64,000 nucleotides of DNA from CAIWHR01 sp963734575 (GCA_963734575.1 CAVTHT010000007.1:1-64000), one strand, 5' to 3'; positions 25,112 through 36,533 are shown, counted from the stretch's first letter. Notes: a model not told the origin generated them from the sequence alone. Numbers and translations are program-made.

Positions 25112-27430
25112 TCAGGCCGCGCGCGCCGACGGTTTTGCGCGCTTGAGTGCCGGACGCCCGGACGCGGACTTCCGGTCCGCCGCGCCGAGAGGAAGGAGCT
25201 GCCGCAGCTCCGCCCCGAGCACCCGCTGGCGCTCTTCCAGGCGCAGGCCGTCCATCGCATCGAGCAGCGCATGCGCGGCCCGGCGGTCGGCGTTGGTGCG
25301 CAGGAGCTTGGGCAGCGCGCGCTTGGCGCGGTCCGGCTCGAACTCGACCACGATCGTCTCCTCGTGCAGCAGCCGCCTCAGCTCGTCCTCGGTGACGCCG
25401 TCGAGCAGGTGGCTCGGCGCCACGAGCTCGCGCACGCCTTCCATCTGCGCCAGCTTGCGCTTGCCGCCGCCGGCCTTGGCGATGAGCAGGCCGATCCGCA
25501 TGATGCCCTCGATCGGGCTGCCTTCCTCGATCGTGTCGAGGACCTGGCGCACCGCCGGCACCCCGCGCGGGTCGAACTTGGACGCGCGCCGGATCACCCG
25601 CTGCTGGTCGGCCATGTTGAGCGACATCATGCTGCCGTACAACTGGAAGAAGGCGGCTTCGCTCGCGGCATCGCGAACGTCGCGGTACAGGTCGAGCGAG
25701 GCGGCGATCAACTCCGAGGCGAGCCGCTCGGCCTTCGCGAGGTGATTGGCCTCGCCGCGCGGCTGGCGTGCCGAGCGCGTCCACGCCGCGAGGCCCGGGA
25801 GCGCAGCAAGCCACGGATTGCGATCGGAGAACGCCCAGCGCTGGAGGCGCAGCGGATGAAAGTCGCGGGCGATCTTCGCGGCCCACTCGGGGACCACCTG
25901 CCGGACGGCAGGCCGCACCAGGAGCTCGTAGGCGCGCTCGGTCAGCTCCGAAAGTGCGGCCACCGCCTCGAACGGCTTCTCGTCCACGCGATCGTGCTTC
26001 TGCAGCTTGCGCAGGTGCTCCAGGTTGCGCTCGTGCAGCGTCACCTCGTAGGCGATCGTACCGTCGGCGGCGGGCACTTCCTTGATCTGCATGCCGTAGA
26101 GGCCCGGAGGAAGCTGCTGGATGTCCTTCAGCAGCTCGACGATCTGCGCGTGCTCCTTCTTCGCGACCTTGCCGGAGACGAAGATGCCGAGGTGCCCGAT
26201 GTCCTCGTGCAGCAGGCCGACGATCGTTTGGCCGTTGGCCTTGATCTCCTCGGTCGAGGAATAGACGTCGCTGATCCAGTTGAAGGCCTGCTGCGGCGGC
26301 GTGATGTTGTCGCCCATCGAGGCGAACACGATGATCGGCGACTTGATCGACTTCAGGTCGAAGAAGCGTCCCGGACCGAGCCTCGCCTCGCCCGCGGAAA
26401 GCTTGTTGCCCACGAAGAGGTTGTTGACGATCCAGCGGATCTCTTCGTCGTTGTAGAGGTAGAAGCCGCCCCACCAGCGCTCGAACTCGAGGAAGCGCGG
26501 CGCCTCGGTGTCCACGCTCTCGTACAGGTGGTAGTACTTCTCCCAGAACGTGTTGGCGGGATTCAGGTTCTCGAAGTTGGCGACGAGGTGCGCGCCGTCG
26601 AACTTGCCGCCGCCCAGGTCGCTCGCGAGCAGGCTGATCCACGATCCGCCCGACAGGCCGCCCGCGTAGCGCATCGGGTTCTCGCCATCGTTGCCCGACC
26701 AGTACGACATGGGCGCACCGTTGATCACGATGGGGCCGGCGATGTCCGGCCGCGATGCGGCGAGCATCATCACGGCCCATCCGCCCTGGCAATTGCCGAC
26801 GAGGACGGGCTTCGGGCTCTGGGGATGAAGCTCCGCGACCTCGCGGACGAACTCGGCCTCCGCGTCGCAGATGTCGGCGACGGTCTGGCCGGGCTCCGGA
26901 TCGGGGAAGAAGATCACGAAGTACACCGGATGGCCCGCTTTCATGGCGACGCCGACGGCGGAGTCTTCCTTGAACCCGCCGATCCCCGGCCCATGCCCCG
27001 CCCGCGGATCGATGACGATGAACGGGCGCAGCCGCTCGTCCACCCGCATGCCGCGCGGGGGCTGGATGCGCACGAGCGCGTGGTTCACCGGGCGCGCATA
27101 CGTGCGGCCATCCGCGACCATCTCCCACGGGTAATGCAGGAGCGGCGGCTTGCCGGCGGCCTCGTGCTCGAGATAGTTGTTGCCGCGCTGCCGCAGCGTG
27201 TCCCAGAACAGGATCGAGCGCTGCATGCCGTCCACGACATAGTCGCGGGCGTCCTGCCACGCGTCGACCGGGTTGCGCGCCCACGGGAGGGAGGCGAGGT
27301 ACGCCGCCTGCGCGTCCTGCACATGGCGGGTGTAGCGCGCCTGCGCCGAGCGCAGGCGGCGATCGAGGGTCGCTGCGACATTGCGCGAAATCTGCGTCGC
27401 GCGATCGATGGTTACGTTGATGTCCGCCAT
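25112..27430 (-). CDS. DUF3141 protein, PHA synthase-like alpha/beta hydrolase
   Basis: 772 aa, intact frame. The N-terminal 300 residues resemble the alpha/beta-hydrolase of polyhydroxyalkanoate synthase-like proteins: FIVIDPRAGHGPGIGGFK, then the nucleophile elbow VLVGNCQGGWAVM with Cys at the PhaC nucleophile position, and later VFASMGDNITPP and HEDIGHLGIFV (His). The remaining 400 residues are helical and specific to DUF3141. It stands 21 bp before maoC-pta and is probably in one operon with it and ackA. A link to PHA or acyl-phosphate metabolism is inference; the DUF has no assigned reaction. Confidence 0.85.
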   Translation of the reverse strand: MADINVTIDRATQISRNVAATLDRRLRSAQARYTRHVQDAQAAYLASLPWARNPVDAWQDARDYVVDGMQRSILFWDTLRQRGNNYLEHEAAGKPPLLHYPWEMVADGRTYARPVNHALVRIQPPRGMRVDERLRPFIVIDPRAGHGPGIGGFKEDSAVGVAMKAGHPVYFVIFFPDPEPGQTVADICDAEAEFVREVAELHPQSPKPVLVGNCQGGWAVMMLAASRPDIAGPIVINGAPMSYWSGNDGENPMRYAGGLSGGSWISLLASDLGGGKFDGAHLVANFENLNPANTFWEKYYHLYESVDTEAPRFLEFERWWGGFYLYNDEEIRWIVNNLFVGNKLSAGEARLGPGRFFDLKSIKSPIIVFASMGDNITPPQQAFNWISDVYSSTEEIKANGQTIVGLLHEDIGHLGIFVSGKVAKKEHAQIVELLKDIQQLPPGLYGMQIKEVPAADGTIAYEVTLHERNLEHLRKLQKHDRVDEKPFEAVAALSELTERAYELLVRPAVRQVVPEWAAKIARDFHPLRLQRWAFSDRNPWLAALPGLAAWTRSARQPRGEANHLAKAERLASELIAASLDLYRDVRDAASEAAFFQLYGSMMSLNMADQQRVIRRASKFDPRGVPAVRQVLDTIEEGSPIEGIMRIGLLIAKAGGGKRKLAQMEGVRELVAPSHLLDGVTEDELRRLLHEETIVVEFEPDRAKRALPKLLRTNADRRAAHALLDAMDGLRLEERQRVLGAELRQLLPLGAADRKSASGRPALKRAKPSARAA

Positions 27431-27557
27431 GGCAATCCGGGTCGATGCTGCAATGCAGCATATGGTACACCGCGGCGCTTGGCGGCAGGCCCGCGGCGGT
27501 CAACGATGACGGCCTGCGCGCGCGGCGGTCCGACCACCCGCCCGCGGCCGCAACGGT

Positions 27558-28814
27558 TCAGGCAGCCCGGCGCAGTGGGGCGGCGCTCGCGAAGAGCGCA
27601 ATGGCCTCGTCGGGCGTGCCGGCCTTCAGCAGCCGCTCCTGCACCTGGGCCGGCGACCATGTGTCGCAGGCCACGGCTTCGGTGAAGCGCGCGGCGGCCG
27701 CCTCGTCCGCGAAGAACTTGCCGAACATGCACTCGAGCTGGTCGCGGTCGCACAGGCCGAGCTCCATGCGGAAGTCCACGCGCCCGGAGCGGATGGCGGC
27801 CTGGTCGATCCGGTCCGGATGATTGGTGGTGAGGAACACGACCGATCCCTCGTGCGCCGCAACGCCGTCGAGCGCGTTGATGAAGCCCGAGTACGACACC
27901 TTGACCGAGGCGTCGGCCTTCTCGCGCTGGGCGAAGAAGGCGTCGATGTCCTCGATCAGGATGACCGACCGGCGCGGCACGCTGGTGAGCAGTCCGCCGA
28001 TCTTCTCGTCCGTGACGTTGGGCGATGCGAGCGAGAGCACGCACACGTTGAGCGCGAGCTCCGACGCGAGCGCCGTGACGAGCGACGTCTTGCCGGTTCC
28101 CGGCGGGCCGTACAGCAGGTAGCCGCGCCGCCACGGGATGCCCAGGGTCTCGTAGCGCTCGCGCGAGGCGAAGAAGCGCCGCAGGTCCTCGAGGATCGAC
28201 TCCTTCTGGCCCGCCTTGAGCACGACCGAGTCGAGCTTGCGGTTGTTGCCGAGGCGCGCCCGCGACCATTCGTTGTTGTACGGATTCGGGACGTAGATGG
28301 CGATGCGGTTGAGCTCGCGCGAGATGCGCTGCTCCAGCGCGGCGTCGACCATGCGCGCCAGCGGCTGCTTGTCGGTGCCGAACGTCGAGAGGCTGATCTT
28401 CTCGATGACCGACGTCGCCACCTGCACTTCGCGGCGCATCCACATGAGGCGTCCGTCGAGCACGAAGAGGTGGAAGCCCTCGCCCGGCGAGACGACCGTC
28501 GCCGGCCGCCCGCCCTGCTGCAGCTCGTCGTGCAGGCTCTGGTAGGCGCTCGTGTTCTGGCGCACGGTGCGCATGGTGAAGTTGTTGATCCGGCGCAGCG
28601 CGTCGCGGCTGTCCATGTATTCCACGAGCGCCGGAAAGAGGAGCTCGTCGCGACTGTCGAGGGTCAGCGTCGTGACGAAGAAATGCTTCGCCCATTGCAG
28701 GAACCTGCCCGGCAGCTCGCGCAGCCACATCGCGGCGATGCCGAGCAATGCCAGCGCGACGCCGCCGGACAGGAGCTGATTGGAGCCGAACATCTGCTGG
28801 AGCGTGTCGAGCAT
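27558..28814 (-). CDS. BCS1-like membrane-anchored AAA+ ATPase
   Basis: 418 aa. One N-terminal membrane helix (about 14-32, LSGGVALALLGIAAMWLREL) is followed by a BCS1-type N-domain (about 40-200) and a AAA+ module: Walker A GPPGTGKTS, Walker B VILIEDIDAFF, sensor-1 TTNHPDRID and arginine-finger region SGRVDFRMELG. Mitochondrial BCS1 moves the folded Rieske protein across the membrane; bacterial relatives are little studied. It starts with ATG 28814 and ends 127 bp before the DUF3141 gene, in the same direction, so it may lead that operon. Confidence 0.82.
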   Translation of the reverse strand: MLDTLQQMFGSNQLLSGGVALALLGIAAMWLRELPGRFLQWAKHFFVTTLTLDSRDELLFPALVEYMDSRDALRRINNFTMRTVRQNTSAYQSLHDELQQGGRPATVVSPGEGFHLFVLDGRLMWMRREVQVATSVIEKISLSTFGTDKQPLARMVDAALEQRISRELNRIAIYVPNPYNNEWSRARLGNNRKLDSVVLKAGQKESILEDLRRFFASRERYETLGIPWRRGYLLYGPPGTGKTSLVTALASELALNVCVLSLASPNVTDEKIGGLLTSVPRRSVILIEDIDAFFAQREKADASVKVSYSGFINALDGVAAHEGSVVFLTTNHPDRIDQAAIRSGRVDFRMELGLCDRDQLECMFGKFFADEAAAARFTEAVACDTWSPAQVQERLLKAGTPDEAIALFASAAPLRRAA

Positions 28815-29073
28815 CGCGGGACCTCATGGCGCGCACGTTGCGCGCAGCCCATGAACGCGGGAGAGGCTCCCGGGGTGGACACGATTCTGGAGTGTCGAAG
28901 ACGAGCCATCGACATCAACTGGCGGAGGGCTCGCACGGGTTCTGCCTCGCCAGCGCGTGTCCACGACATCGATCGCGAGCTTTTCGTAGTGATGCGTGCA
29001 TCCCGTGTCGCGCCACGGAGTTCGCGAAGCCTCGTTGCGGACGGCGATCCGGAGACGGCCGTGGCGCACCGCC

Positions 29074-29106
29074 AAAAACAAAAAGCGGCCCGCAGGCCGC
29101 TTTCGC
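29074..29106 (-). terminator. Rho-independent terminator of the atp operon
   Basis: On the minus strand, AGCGGCC-TGC-GGGCCGCT is followed by TTTTTGTTTTT. It begins about 20 bp after the atpC stop and ends the ATP synthase transcript. Confidence 0.85.
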
Positions 29107-29123
29107 TGGGACGACGTCGCCGC

Positions 29124-29549
29124 TCAGCCGGCGCGGTTGCGCAGCTTGCGGATGGCTTCCAGTTGCGCGAGCGCCGCCGACAGCTCGGCCTCCGCCTGGG
29201 CGATCTCTTCCTTCGAGGTCTTGTTCTGCATCGCCTCTTCCGCCGCCCGCCGCGCCTCCTGCGCCTTCACCTCGTCCAGGTCCTTCGCCCGGATCGCGGT
29301 GTCCGCCAGCACCGTCACCATGTGCGGCTGCACCTCGAGGAAGCCGCCCTGCACGAACACCAGCTCCTCCTGCGCCTGGCCGGGCATCTTGATGCGCACC
29401 GCACCGGGCCGGATCTGGGTCAGCAGCGGCGTGTGCCGCGGGTAGATGCCGAGCTCGCCCAGCACGCCGGGCAGCACGACGAACTCCGCCTCGCCGGAGA
29501 AGATCTGCTCCTCCGCGCTGACGACGTCGACATGAATGGTGTTCGCCAT
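29124..29549 (-). CDS. atpC: ATP synthase F1 epsilon subunit
   Basis: 141 aa, usual size. The N-terminal beta-sandwich (MANTIHVDVVSAEEQIFSGEAEFVVLPG, LGIYPRHTPLLTQIRPG) is followed by a C-terminal helical hairpin rich in Ala/Glu. It sits at the end of the stalk and regulates rotation and ATP hydrolysis. Last gene of the operon, directly before the terminator. Intact frame. Confidence 0.97.
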   Translation of the reverse strand: MANTIHVDVVSAEEQIFSGEAEFVVLPGVLGELGIYPRHTPLLTQIRPGAVRIKMPGQAQEELVFVQGGFLEVQPHMVTVLADTAIRAKDLDEVKAQEARRAAEEAMQNKTSKEEIAQAEAELSAALAQLEAIRKLRNRAG

Positions 29550-29694
29550 GATGCAACCCCGATCTTTGTTTCCTGCGCGACCCGACGGTTTTCTTGAGAA
29601 ATGGTGAAAGCGCTGAACGCGTAGGAGCCGCTGTTCCGGTCGTAACCTATGCGCGCCCTCTCATCGGACATCGTAGGTTCTGGTCTTCCTCGTC

Positions 29695-31135
29695 TTACTG
29701 CAGTGCTTTCGCCTTCTCCAGCGCTTCCTCGATCGTGCCCACCATGTAGAACGCCTGCTCGGGGATCTGGTCGCACTCGCCGTTGACGATCATGTTGAAG
29801 CCCTTGATCGTGTCCTTGAGCGGGACGTACTTGCCCGGCGTGCCGGTGAACACCTCGGCCACGTGGAACGGTTGCGACAGGAAGCGCTGGATCTTCCGTG
29901 CGCGTGCCACGGCCAGCTTGTCGTCGGGCGAAAGCTCGTCCATGCCCAGGATGGCGATGATGTCGCGCAGTTCCTTGTAGCGCTGCAGCGTCGCCTGGAC
30001 CTTGCGCGTGCAGGTGTAGTGCTCCTCGCCCACGACGTTGGGGTCGATCTGGCGCGAGGTCGAGTCGAGCGGATCGACCGCGGGGTAGATGCCGAGCGCC
30101 GCGATGTCGCGCGACAGCACCACGGTCGCGTCCAGGTGGCCGAAGGTCGTTGCCGGGGACGGGTCGGTCAGGTCGTCCGCGGGCACGTACACGGCCTGGA
30201 TCGACGTGATCGAGCCGGTCTTGGTGGACGTGATGCGCTCCTGCAGGCGGCCCATCTCCTCCGCCAGGGTCGGCTGGTAACCGACGGCGGAAGGCATCCG
30301 GCCGAGCAGCGCGGACACTTCCGTGCCCGGCCAGCGTGAAGCGGTAGATGTTGTCGACGAAGAACAGGATGTCGCGGCCTTCGTCGCGGAAGCGCTCGGC
30401 CATCGTGAGGCCCGTCAACGCGACGCGCAGGCGGTTGCCCGGCGGCTCGTTCATCTGCCCGAACACCATCGCCACCTTCGACTTGGCGAGGTCTTCCTGC
30501 ACGATGACCTTGGCGTCCGACATCTCGTGATAGAAGTCGTTGCCCTCCCGCGTGCGCTCGCCCACGCCGGCGAACACGGACAGGCCGGAGTGCTGCATGG
30601 CGATGTTGTTGATGAGCTCCAGCATGTTCACGGTCTTGCCCACACCGGCGCCGCCGAAGAGGCCGATCTTGCCGCCTTTGGCGAACGGGCAGATGAGGTC
30701 CATGACCTTGATGCCCGTCTCGAGCAGCTCGACCGATGGCGACAGCTCGTCGAACTTCGGTGCATTCTGGTGGATCGAGCGACGCTCGTCACCGAGCACC
30801 GGACCACGCTCGTCGATCGGCCGCCCGAGCACGTCCATCACGCGGCCGAGCACGCCGGGGCCGACGGGAACGCTGATCGGCTTCGCGGTGTTGCGCACCT
30901 TCATGCCACGCTTCAATCCGTCCGAGGAGCCGAGCGCGATCGTGCGCACGACGCCATCGCCGAGCTGCTGCTGCACCTCGAACGTGAGGCCCTGCTCGAC
31001 CAGCGTGTTGCTGGTGTCGGCTTCGAGCACCAGCGCGTCGTACACCCTCGGCATGCCTTCGCGCGGGAACTCGACGTCCACCACCGCTCCGATGCATTGC
31101 ACTACCGTCCCTTGGCCTACCGTCGTCGCATCCAT
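29695..31135 (-). CDS. atpD: ATP synthase F1 beta subunit (one frame break)
   Basis: Catalytic subunit of F1, about 479 aa once joined. Walker A is GGAGVGKTVNM, the catalytic glutamate is in GVGERTREGND, and Walker B is DILFFVDNIYRF. One extra C near 30325 breaks the frame at FTLAG; removing it gives TEVSALLGRMPSAVGYQPTL. The C-terminal helical domain is normal (DELSPDDKLAVARARKIQRF). I prefer the ATG at 31135 to that at 31141, because AAGGA would almost touch the latter. This gene is essential, so the break must be a sequence error. Confidence 0.96.
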
Positions 31136-31260
31136 GTGCATTCCTTGAGATCTGAAACCGTGTGGTCGTCCGTCAGACGGCCGCCGCGCCTGTTGGATCT
31201 GGTCTCGCCGTAACGTTCGACTGGCTCACGTTAGTCTCGCCCGATCTACCGTCCGCGCGC

Positions 31261-32148
31261 CTATACCGCTGCCGCGCCGCCGACGATCTCTGCCAATTCC
31301 TTGGTGATCGCCGCCTGCCGCGACTTGTTGTAGATGAGCTGCAGCTCCTCGATGATGTTCTCGGCGTTGTCCGACGCCGCCTTCATCGCCACCATCCGCG
31401 CCGACTGCTCCGAGGCCATGTTCTCGTTCACCATCTGAAACACGAGCGCTTCCGCGTAGCGGCGCAACATGCCGTCGAGAAGCTCGCGCGCGTCGGGCTC
31501 GTAGATGTAGTCCCACGAACCCTCGGCGACGGTGGCCTTGATGTCGCCCGCCGGCGCCTGGAACTCCTCGGGGATCGGCAGCATGACCCCGTGCCGCGCT
31601 TCCTGGCGCATGGTGTTGATGAACGTGGTGAAGAAGATGTGCACCTCGTCCACCGCGCCGTCCACGTACTTGTCGAGCAGCACCTTGACCGCGCCGATCA
31701 GGCGATCGAGCTGCGGACGGTCGCCCATGTGCACCACGCTCGACACGACGTTGGCACCCATCCGCTGCAGGAAGCCCTGGCCGCGCGAACCGACCACCAC
31801 GTAGTCGACCTCGAGCCCGCGGCCGCGCCACTCCTTGTGCTGCTGCATGACGAGCCGCAGCACGTTGGTGTTGAGGCCGCCGCACAGTCCCTTGTCGGTC
31901 GTGACGACGAGCGCGCCGACCCGGCGCACGTTCTCGCGCTTGGCAAGGAACGGATGGCGGTACTCGGTGTTGGCCTTGGCGATGTGCATCGCGATCTGGA
32001 AGGCGCGCATCAGGTACGGACGCGACGCGCGCATGCGGTCCTGGGCCTTCTTCATCTTCGAGGCCGCGACCATCTCCATCGCCTTGGTGATCTTGCGCGT
32101 GCTCTGCACGCTCTTGATCTTGTTGCGAATCTCTTTCGAGCCTGCCAT
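31261..32148 (-). CDS. atpG: ATP synthase F1 gamma subunit
   Basis: 295 aa central rotor shaft, intact. N-terminal MAGSKEIRNKIKSVQSTRKITKAMEMVAASKM and C-terminal ASDNAENIIEELQLIYNKSRQAAITKELAEIVGGAAAV are the conserved coiled-coil ends. GLCGGLN is present near residue 90. It lies between atpA and atpD. Confidence 0.98.
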   Translation of the reverse strand: MAGSKEIRNKIKSVQSTRKITKAMEMVAASKMKKAQDRMRASRPYLMRAFQIAMHIAKANTEYRHPFLAKRENVRRVGALVVTTDKGLCGGLNTNVLRLVMQQHKEWRGRGLEVDYVVVGSRGQGFLQRMGANVVSSVVHMGDRPQLDRLIGAVKVLLDKYVDGAVDEVHIFFTTFINTMRQEARHGVMLPIPEEFQAPAGDIKATVAEGSWDYIYEPDARELLDGMLRRYAEALVFQMVNENMASEQSARMVAMKAASDNAENIIEELQLIYNKSRQAAITKELAEIVGGAAAV

Positions 32149-32188
32149 GGGTATTCCCTACGTCGGATCCGAGAGCGACTGAACGGCG

Positions 32189-33730
<1,542 letters not shown>

Positions 33731-33775
33731 GGTGCCCTCGCTTGCCCGGCGCGCGGCCGGTTTTCATTGATTGGT

Positions 33776-34313
33776 TCAGGCGCGCAACTGCACGTCCATG
33801 GCGTCGAGCTTGGCCTTGACGGAACCGTCGATCACGGTGTCGCCCACCGCGATGCGCACGCCGCCGATGAGCGATCGGTCGACGTTCACGGTGGCTTCGA
33901 TCTTCTTTCCGAAGCGCCGCTCGAGCGCGGCGGTGATCTCGCGCACCTGGGCGTCGTCGAGCGGAAACGCCGTGTCGATGGTGGCTTTCGCGACGCCTTC
34001 CGCATCGGCCTTCAGCGTCTCGAAGAGTTGTGCGATCTGCGGCAGGAGCGTGACCCGCTCGGCCTCGATGAGGACGCGCACGAAGTTGCGTCCGAGACCG
34101 GAAAGGCGGTCGCCGGCGATCGACAGCAGCAGCGATTCCTTGTCGCCCGCGCCGAGCTTCGGGCTGTCCGAGCGCCGAGGCGACCCGCGGGTCGGTCACG
34201 ATGCCCGACAGGAAGCGCAGGCTCTCGCTCCAGACCGGCAGCGCGTTCTCGTCGCGTGCGAGGCGGAATGCGGCTTCCGCGTAGGGCCGCGCGATGGTGG
34301 TGAGTTCAGCCAT
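33776..34313 (-). CDS. atpH: ATP synthase F1 delta subunit (one frame break)
   Basis: Stator subunit linking F1 to the b dimer, about 178 aa joined. The N-terminal part is MAELTTIARPYAEAAFRLARDENALPVWSESL. One extra base near 34170 precedes SPKLGAGDKESLLLSIAGDRL. The C-terminal part FGKKIEATVNVDRSLIGGVRIAVGDTVIDGSVKAKL is conserved. It overlaps none of its neighbours; the gap to atpA is 45 bp. Confidence 0.93.
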
Positions 34314-34325
34314 GGCAGTGCGCTG

Positions 34326-34796
34326 CTACAGGTCGCGCTGGATTGCCGCGAGGAGCTCGGCATGCGCGCGCGGATCGATCTCGCGCTCGAGGATGCGGCG
34401 CGCGCCGGCGACGGCGAGGTCGGCGACCTGGTTGCGCAGCGATTCCTTGGCGCGGGCGATCTCCTGCTCGATCTCCGCCTTCGCGCTGGCGATGATGCGG
34501 TCGGCCTCGACGCGCGCGTCGGTCTTCGACGCCTCGATCGTTTCCGTCTTGAGCTTCTCGCCCTGCGCGATGATCTCCGACGAGCGCGACTTCGCCTCCG
34601 CCAGCATGTCGGCGATCCGCTTCTCGGCCGTGGCAAGGCTTTGCTTGCCCGCTTCGCTGGCCGCCAGGCCTTCGGCGATCTGCTTCTGGCGCGTGTCGAT
34701 CGCATTCATCAGCGGCGGCCAGATGAACTTGGCGCAGAACCAGATGAACGCGAAGAACGCCACCGCCTGCATGATGAGCGTCAGGTTGATATTCAT
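34326..34796 (-). CDS. atpF: ATP synthase F0 b subunit
   Basis: 156 aa (E. coli 156). One N-terminal membrane helix (MNINLTLIMQAVAFFAFIWF) and a long charged coiled coil that forms the peripheral stalk. Frame intact. Confidence 0.97.
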   Translation of the reverse strand: MNINLTLIMQAVAFFAFIWFCAKFIWPPLMNAIDTRQKQIAEGLAASEAGKQSLATAEKRIADMLAEAKSRSSEIIAQGEKLKTETIEASKTDARVEADRIIASAKAEIEQEIARAKESLRNQVADLAVAGARRILEREIDPRAHAELLAAIQRDL

Positions 34797-34854
34797 CGTG
34801 TGCCTCTTCTGTTGCCGGCGCGGACGAGAGCCCGCACGCGAGCCTCGACGATGG

Positions 34855-35127
34855 TCAGCTGACGACCGCGAGCAGCGGGTTGCCGAACGCGAACAGCATC
34901 GCGAGGCCCACGCCGATGATGAAGGAGGCGTCGATCAGGCCGAGCAGCAGGAACACCTTGGCCTGCAGCTGCGGGATCAGCTCGGGCTGGCGGGCGGCGC
35001 CTTCGAGGAAGCGCGAGCACATGATGCCCACGCCCACGCACGCGCCCAGCGCGCCGAGGCCGATGATGAGGCCGATGCCGACGCCGGTGTAGGCCTGGAT
35101 CATCGCCAGCAGTTGCATTTTTTCCAT
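34855..35127 (-). CDS. atpE: ATP synthase F0 c subunit
   Basis: 90 aa hairpin that forms the c-ring. Helix 1 is glycine-rich (GVGIGLIIGLGALGACVGVG), the polar loop is ARQPEL and helix 2 carries the ion-binding Asp66 in GLIDASFIIG. With no Na+-type glutamine/glutamate set, it is a proton-type ring. ATG 35127 has AGGGAG upstream. Confidence 0.97.
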   Translation of the reverse strand: MEKMQLLAMIQAYTGVGIGLIIGLGALGACVGVGIMCSRFLEGAARQPELIPQLQAKVFLLLGLIDASFIIGVGLAMLFAFGNPLLAVVS

Positions 35128-35174
35128 TTGAAGCTCCCTTCCTGGTACGGTTTGAGGATTGGTGAAACAGGTCG

Positions 35175-36014
35175 TTAGTGACCTTCGTGGGCCATCGAGA
35201 TGTAGACGACGGTGAGCATCATGAAGATGTACGCCTGCAGTCCGACGATCAGGATGTGGAAGATCGCCCAGCCGAGGTTCAGGACGCCGCCCAGCACCGT
35301 GCCCACGACGCCCGTCGCGGCCCACAGTCCCAGCAGCATGAAGATGAGCTCGCCCGCGTACATGTTGCCGAAGAGACGCAGGCTGTGCGAAAGCGGCTTC
35401 GAGATGTACTCGACGAGGTTGAACAGCACGTTGAACACGATCAGCAGCGGCGACATCCACAGCGGCTTGATGCCGAACGGCGCCGCGACGAGCTCGTGCA
35501 ACCAGCCGCCCACGCCCTTCACCTTGATGCTGTAGTAGATCATCATCGCGAACACCGACAGCGACAGCGCGAACGTCGTGTTCACGTCGGCGGTGGGCAC
35601 CGGCCGCCAGTTGGCGAAGCCGAGCCAGCCGAAGATGTGCGACATCCAGTCGACCGGCAGGAAGTCCATCGCGTTCAGGAACAGCACGAGGACGAACGTG
35701 GTGAGCGCGATCGGGGCGACGATGCGGCTCTCGCCGTGGTAGATGCCCTTCACCTGGTCGTTGATGAAGTCGAAGGTGAGTTCGACGAAGGCCTGCACCC
35801 GCGACGGCACGCCGGCGGTGGAGCGGCGCGTCACCGACCACAGGAAGCCGAAGGCGAGCACGGCGATCACGAGTGTGGTGACCAGCGTGTCGACGTTGAC
35901 GGACCAGAACCCGGCGCCTTCACCCGTCGGGCGAGTGAAGAAGGTGAGGTGGTGCTGGATGTACGACGTGGGGGTCAGGTCGTGTGTTGCTGCTGCGGCA
36001 TGCTCGGCGGCCAT
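35175..36014 (-). CDS. atpB: ATP synthase F0 a subunit
   Basis: About 279 aa membrane subunit that forms the proton half-channels with the c-ring. The essential Arg is in SHSLRLFGNMYAGE. Several helices are visible, including FVLVLFLNAMDFLP and FALSLSVFAMMIYYS. I chose ATG 36014 (MAAEHAAAATHD), which has TGAGG upstream; a TTG at 36050 would overlap atpI. Frame intact. Confidence 0.96.
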   Translation of the reverse strand: MAAEHAAAATHDLTPTSYIQHHLTFFTRPTGEGAGFWSVNVDTLVTTLVIAVLAFGFLWSVTRRSTAGVPSRVQAFVELTFDFINDQVKGIYHGESRIVAPIALTTFVLVLFLNAMDFLPVDWMSHIFGWLGFANWRPVPTADVNTTFALSLSVFAMMIYYSIKVKGVGGWLHELVAAPFGIKPLWMSPLLIVFNVLFNLVEYISKPLSHSLRLFGNMYAGELIFMLLGLWAATGVVGTVLGGVLNLGWAIFHILIVGLQAYIFMMLTVVYISMAHEGH

Positions 36015-36036
36015 CGCCTCATCCCAGAAAAACGAA

Positions 36037-36417
36037 TCAATCGCGGACAAAGATCGCCATGCTGAACACGATCACGGTGATCACGAAGGCGCCGAAGAAA
36101 GCCGCGGGGACGACGTCCCGGTACATCGAGAGCACGAGCCACAGTTGGGCGATGATCGCCAGCACCTTGCCTGCTTCGGCCCGGAACATCGCCATGAGGG
36201 CCACGTGCGCTCCCCTTGCTCTGCCGCCCGCCGTGCCCACGACGAGCAGGACGGCATAGACGAGCCCGGCGACCACGTTGATGGAGCCACCGAGTACGGC
36301 CGAAAGCGCGCCGTCGAAGCCGCCAGCAGCGCCGGCAATGAGGGCCAGCACGGCAGTCGTTATGACCTGCCACCTCAGGACCGCGCGGATGGGCCGGGAG
36401 ATCGACGGGAGGAACAC
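36037..36417 (-). CDS. atpI: ATP synthase accessory protein AtpI
   Basis: Small four-helix protein at the head of the atp operon, thought to help c-ring assembly or Mg2+ uptake. Helices include VITTAVLALIAGAAGG, SINVVAGLVYAVLLVVG, IIAQLWLVLSMY and AAFFGAFVITVIVFSMAIF. The frame is open to a TTG at 36456, but that would be only about 2 bp after the start point of the promoter at 36465-36493, so I prefer GTG 36417. About 126 aa. Confidence 0.85.
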   Translation of the reverse strand: MFLPSISRPIRAVLRWQVITTAVLALIAGAAGGFDGALSAVLGGSINVVAGLVYAVLLVVGTAGGRARGAHVALMAMFRAEAGKVLAIIAQLWLVLSMYRDVVPAAFFGAFVITVIVFSMAIFVRD

Positions 36418-36464
36418 TCGTGCGCGCCAAATCCGCGCGCGGACGGGCTGAAGCAAACTTGTCG

Positions 36465-36493
36465 ATTATAGCGCCGAAGGCGAGGCGCCGGCA
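36465..36493 (-). promoter_or_regulatory. Sigma-70 promoter of the atp operon
   Basis: Minus strand: -35 TTGCCG (36493-36488), 17-bp spacer, -10 TATAAT (36470-36465). The start point would be near 36458. It decides the atpI start (see that entry). Confidence 0.7.
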
Positions 36494-36533
36494 ATCCGAT
36501 GTTGCGGCGCAATGCCACGCACGCGCGACCTCA

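Noticed and set aside
25271..27685. 804-codon open frame on plus, opposite the DUF3141 gene
   Set aside because: Same antisense effect; the translation is low in structure and the minus frame has clear hydrolase motifs.
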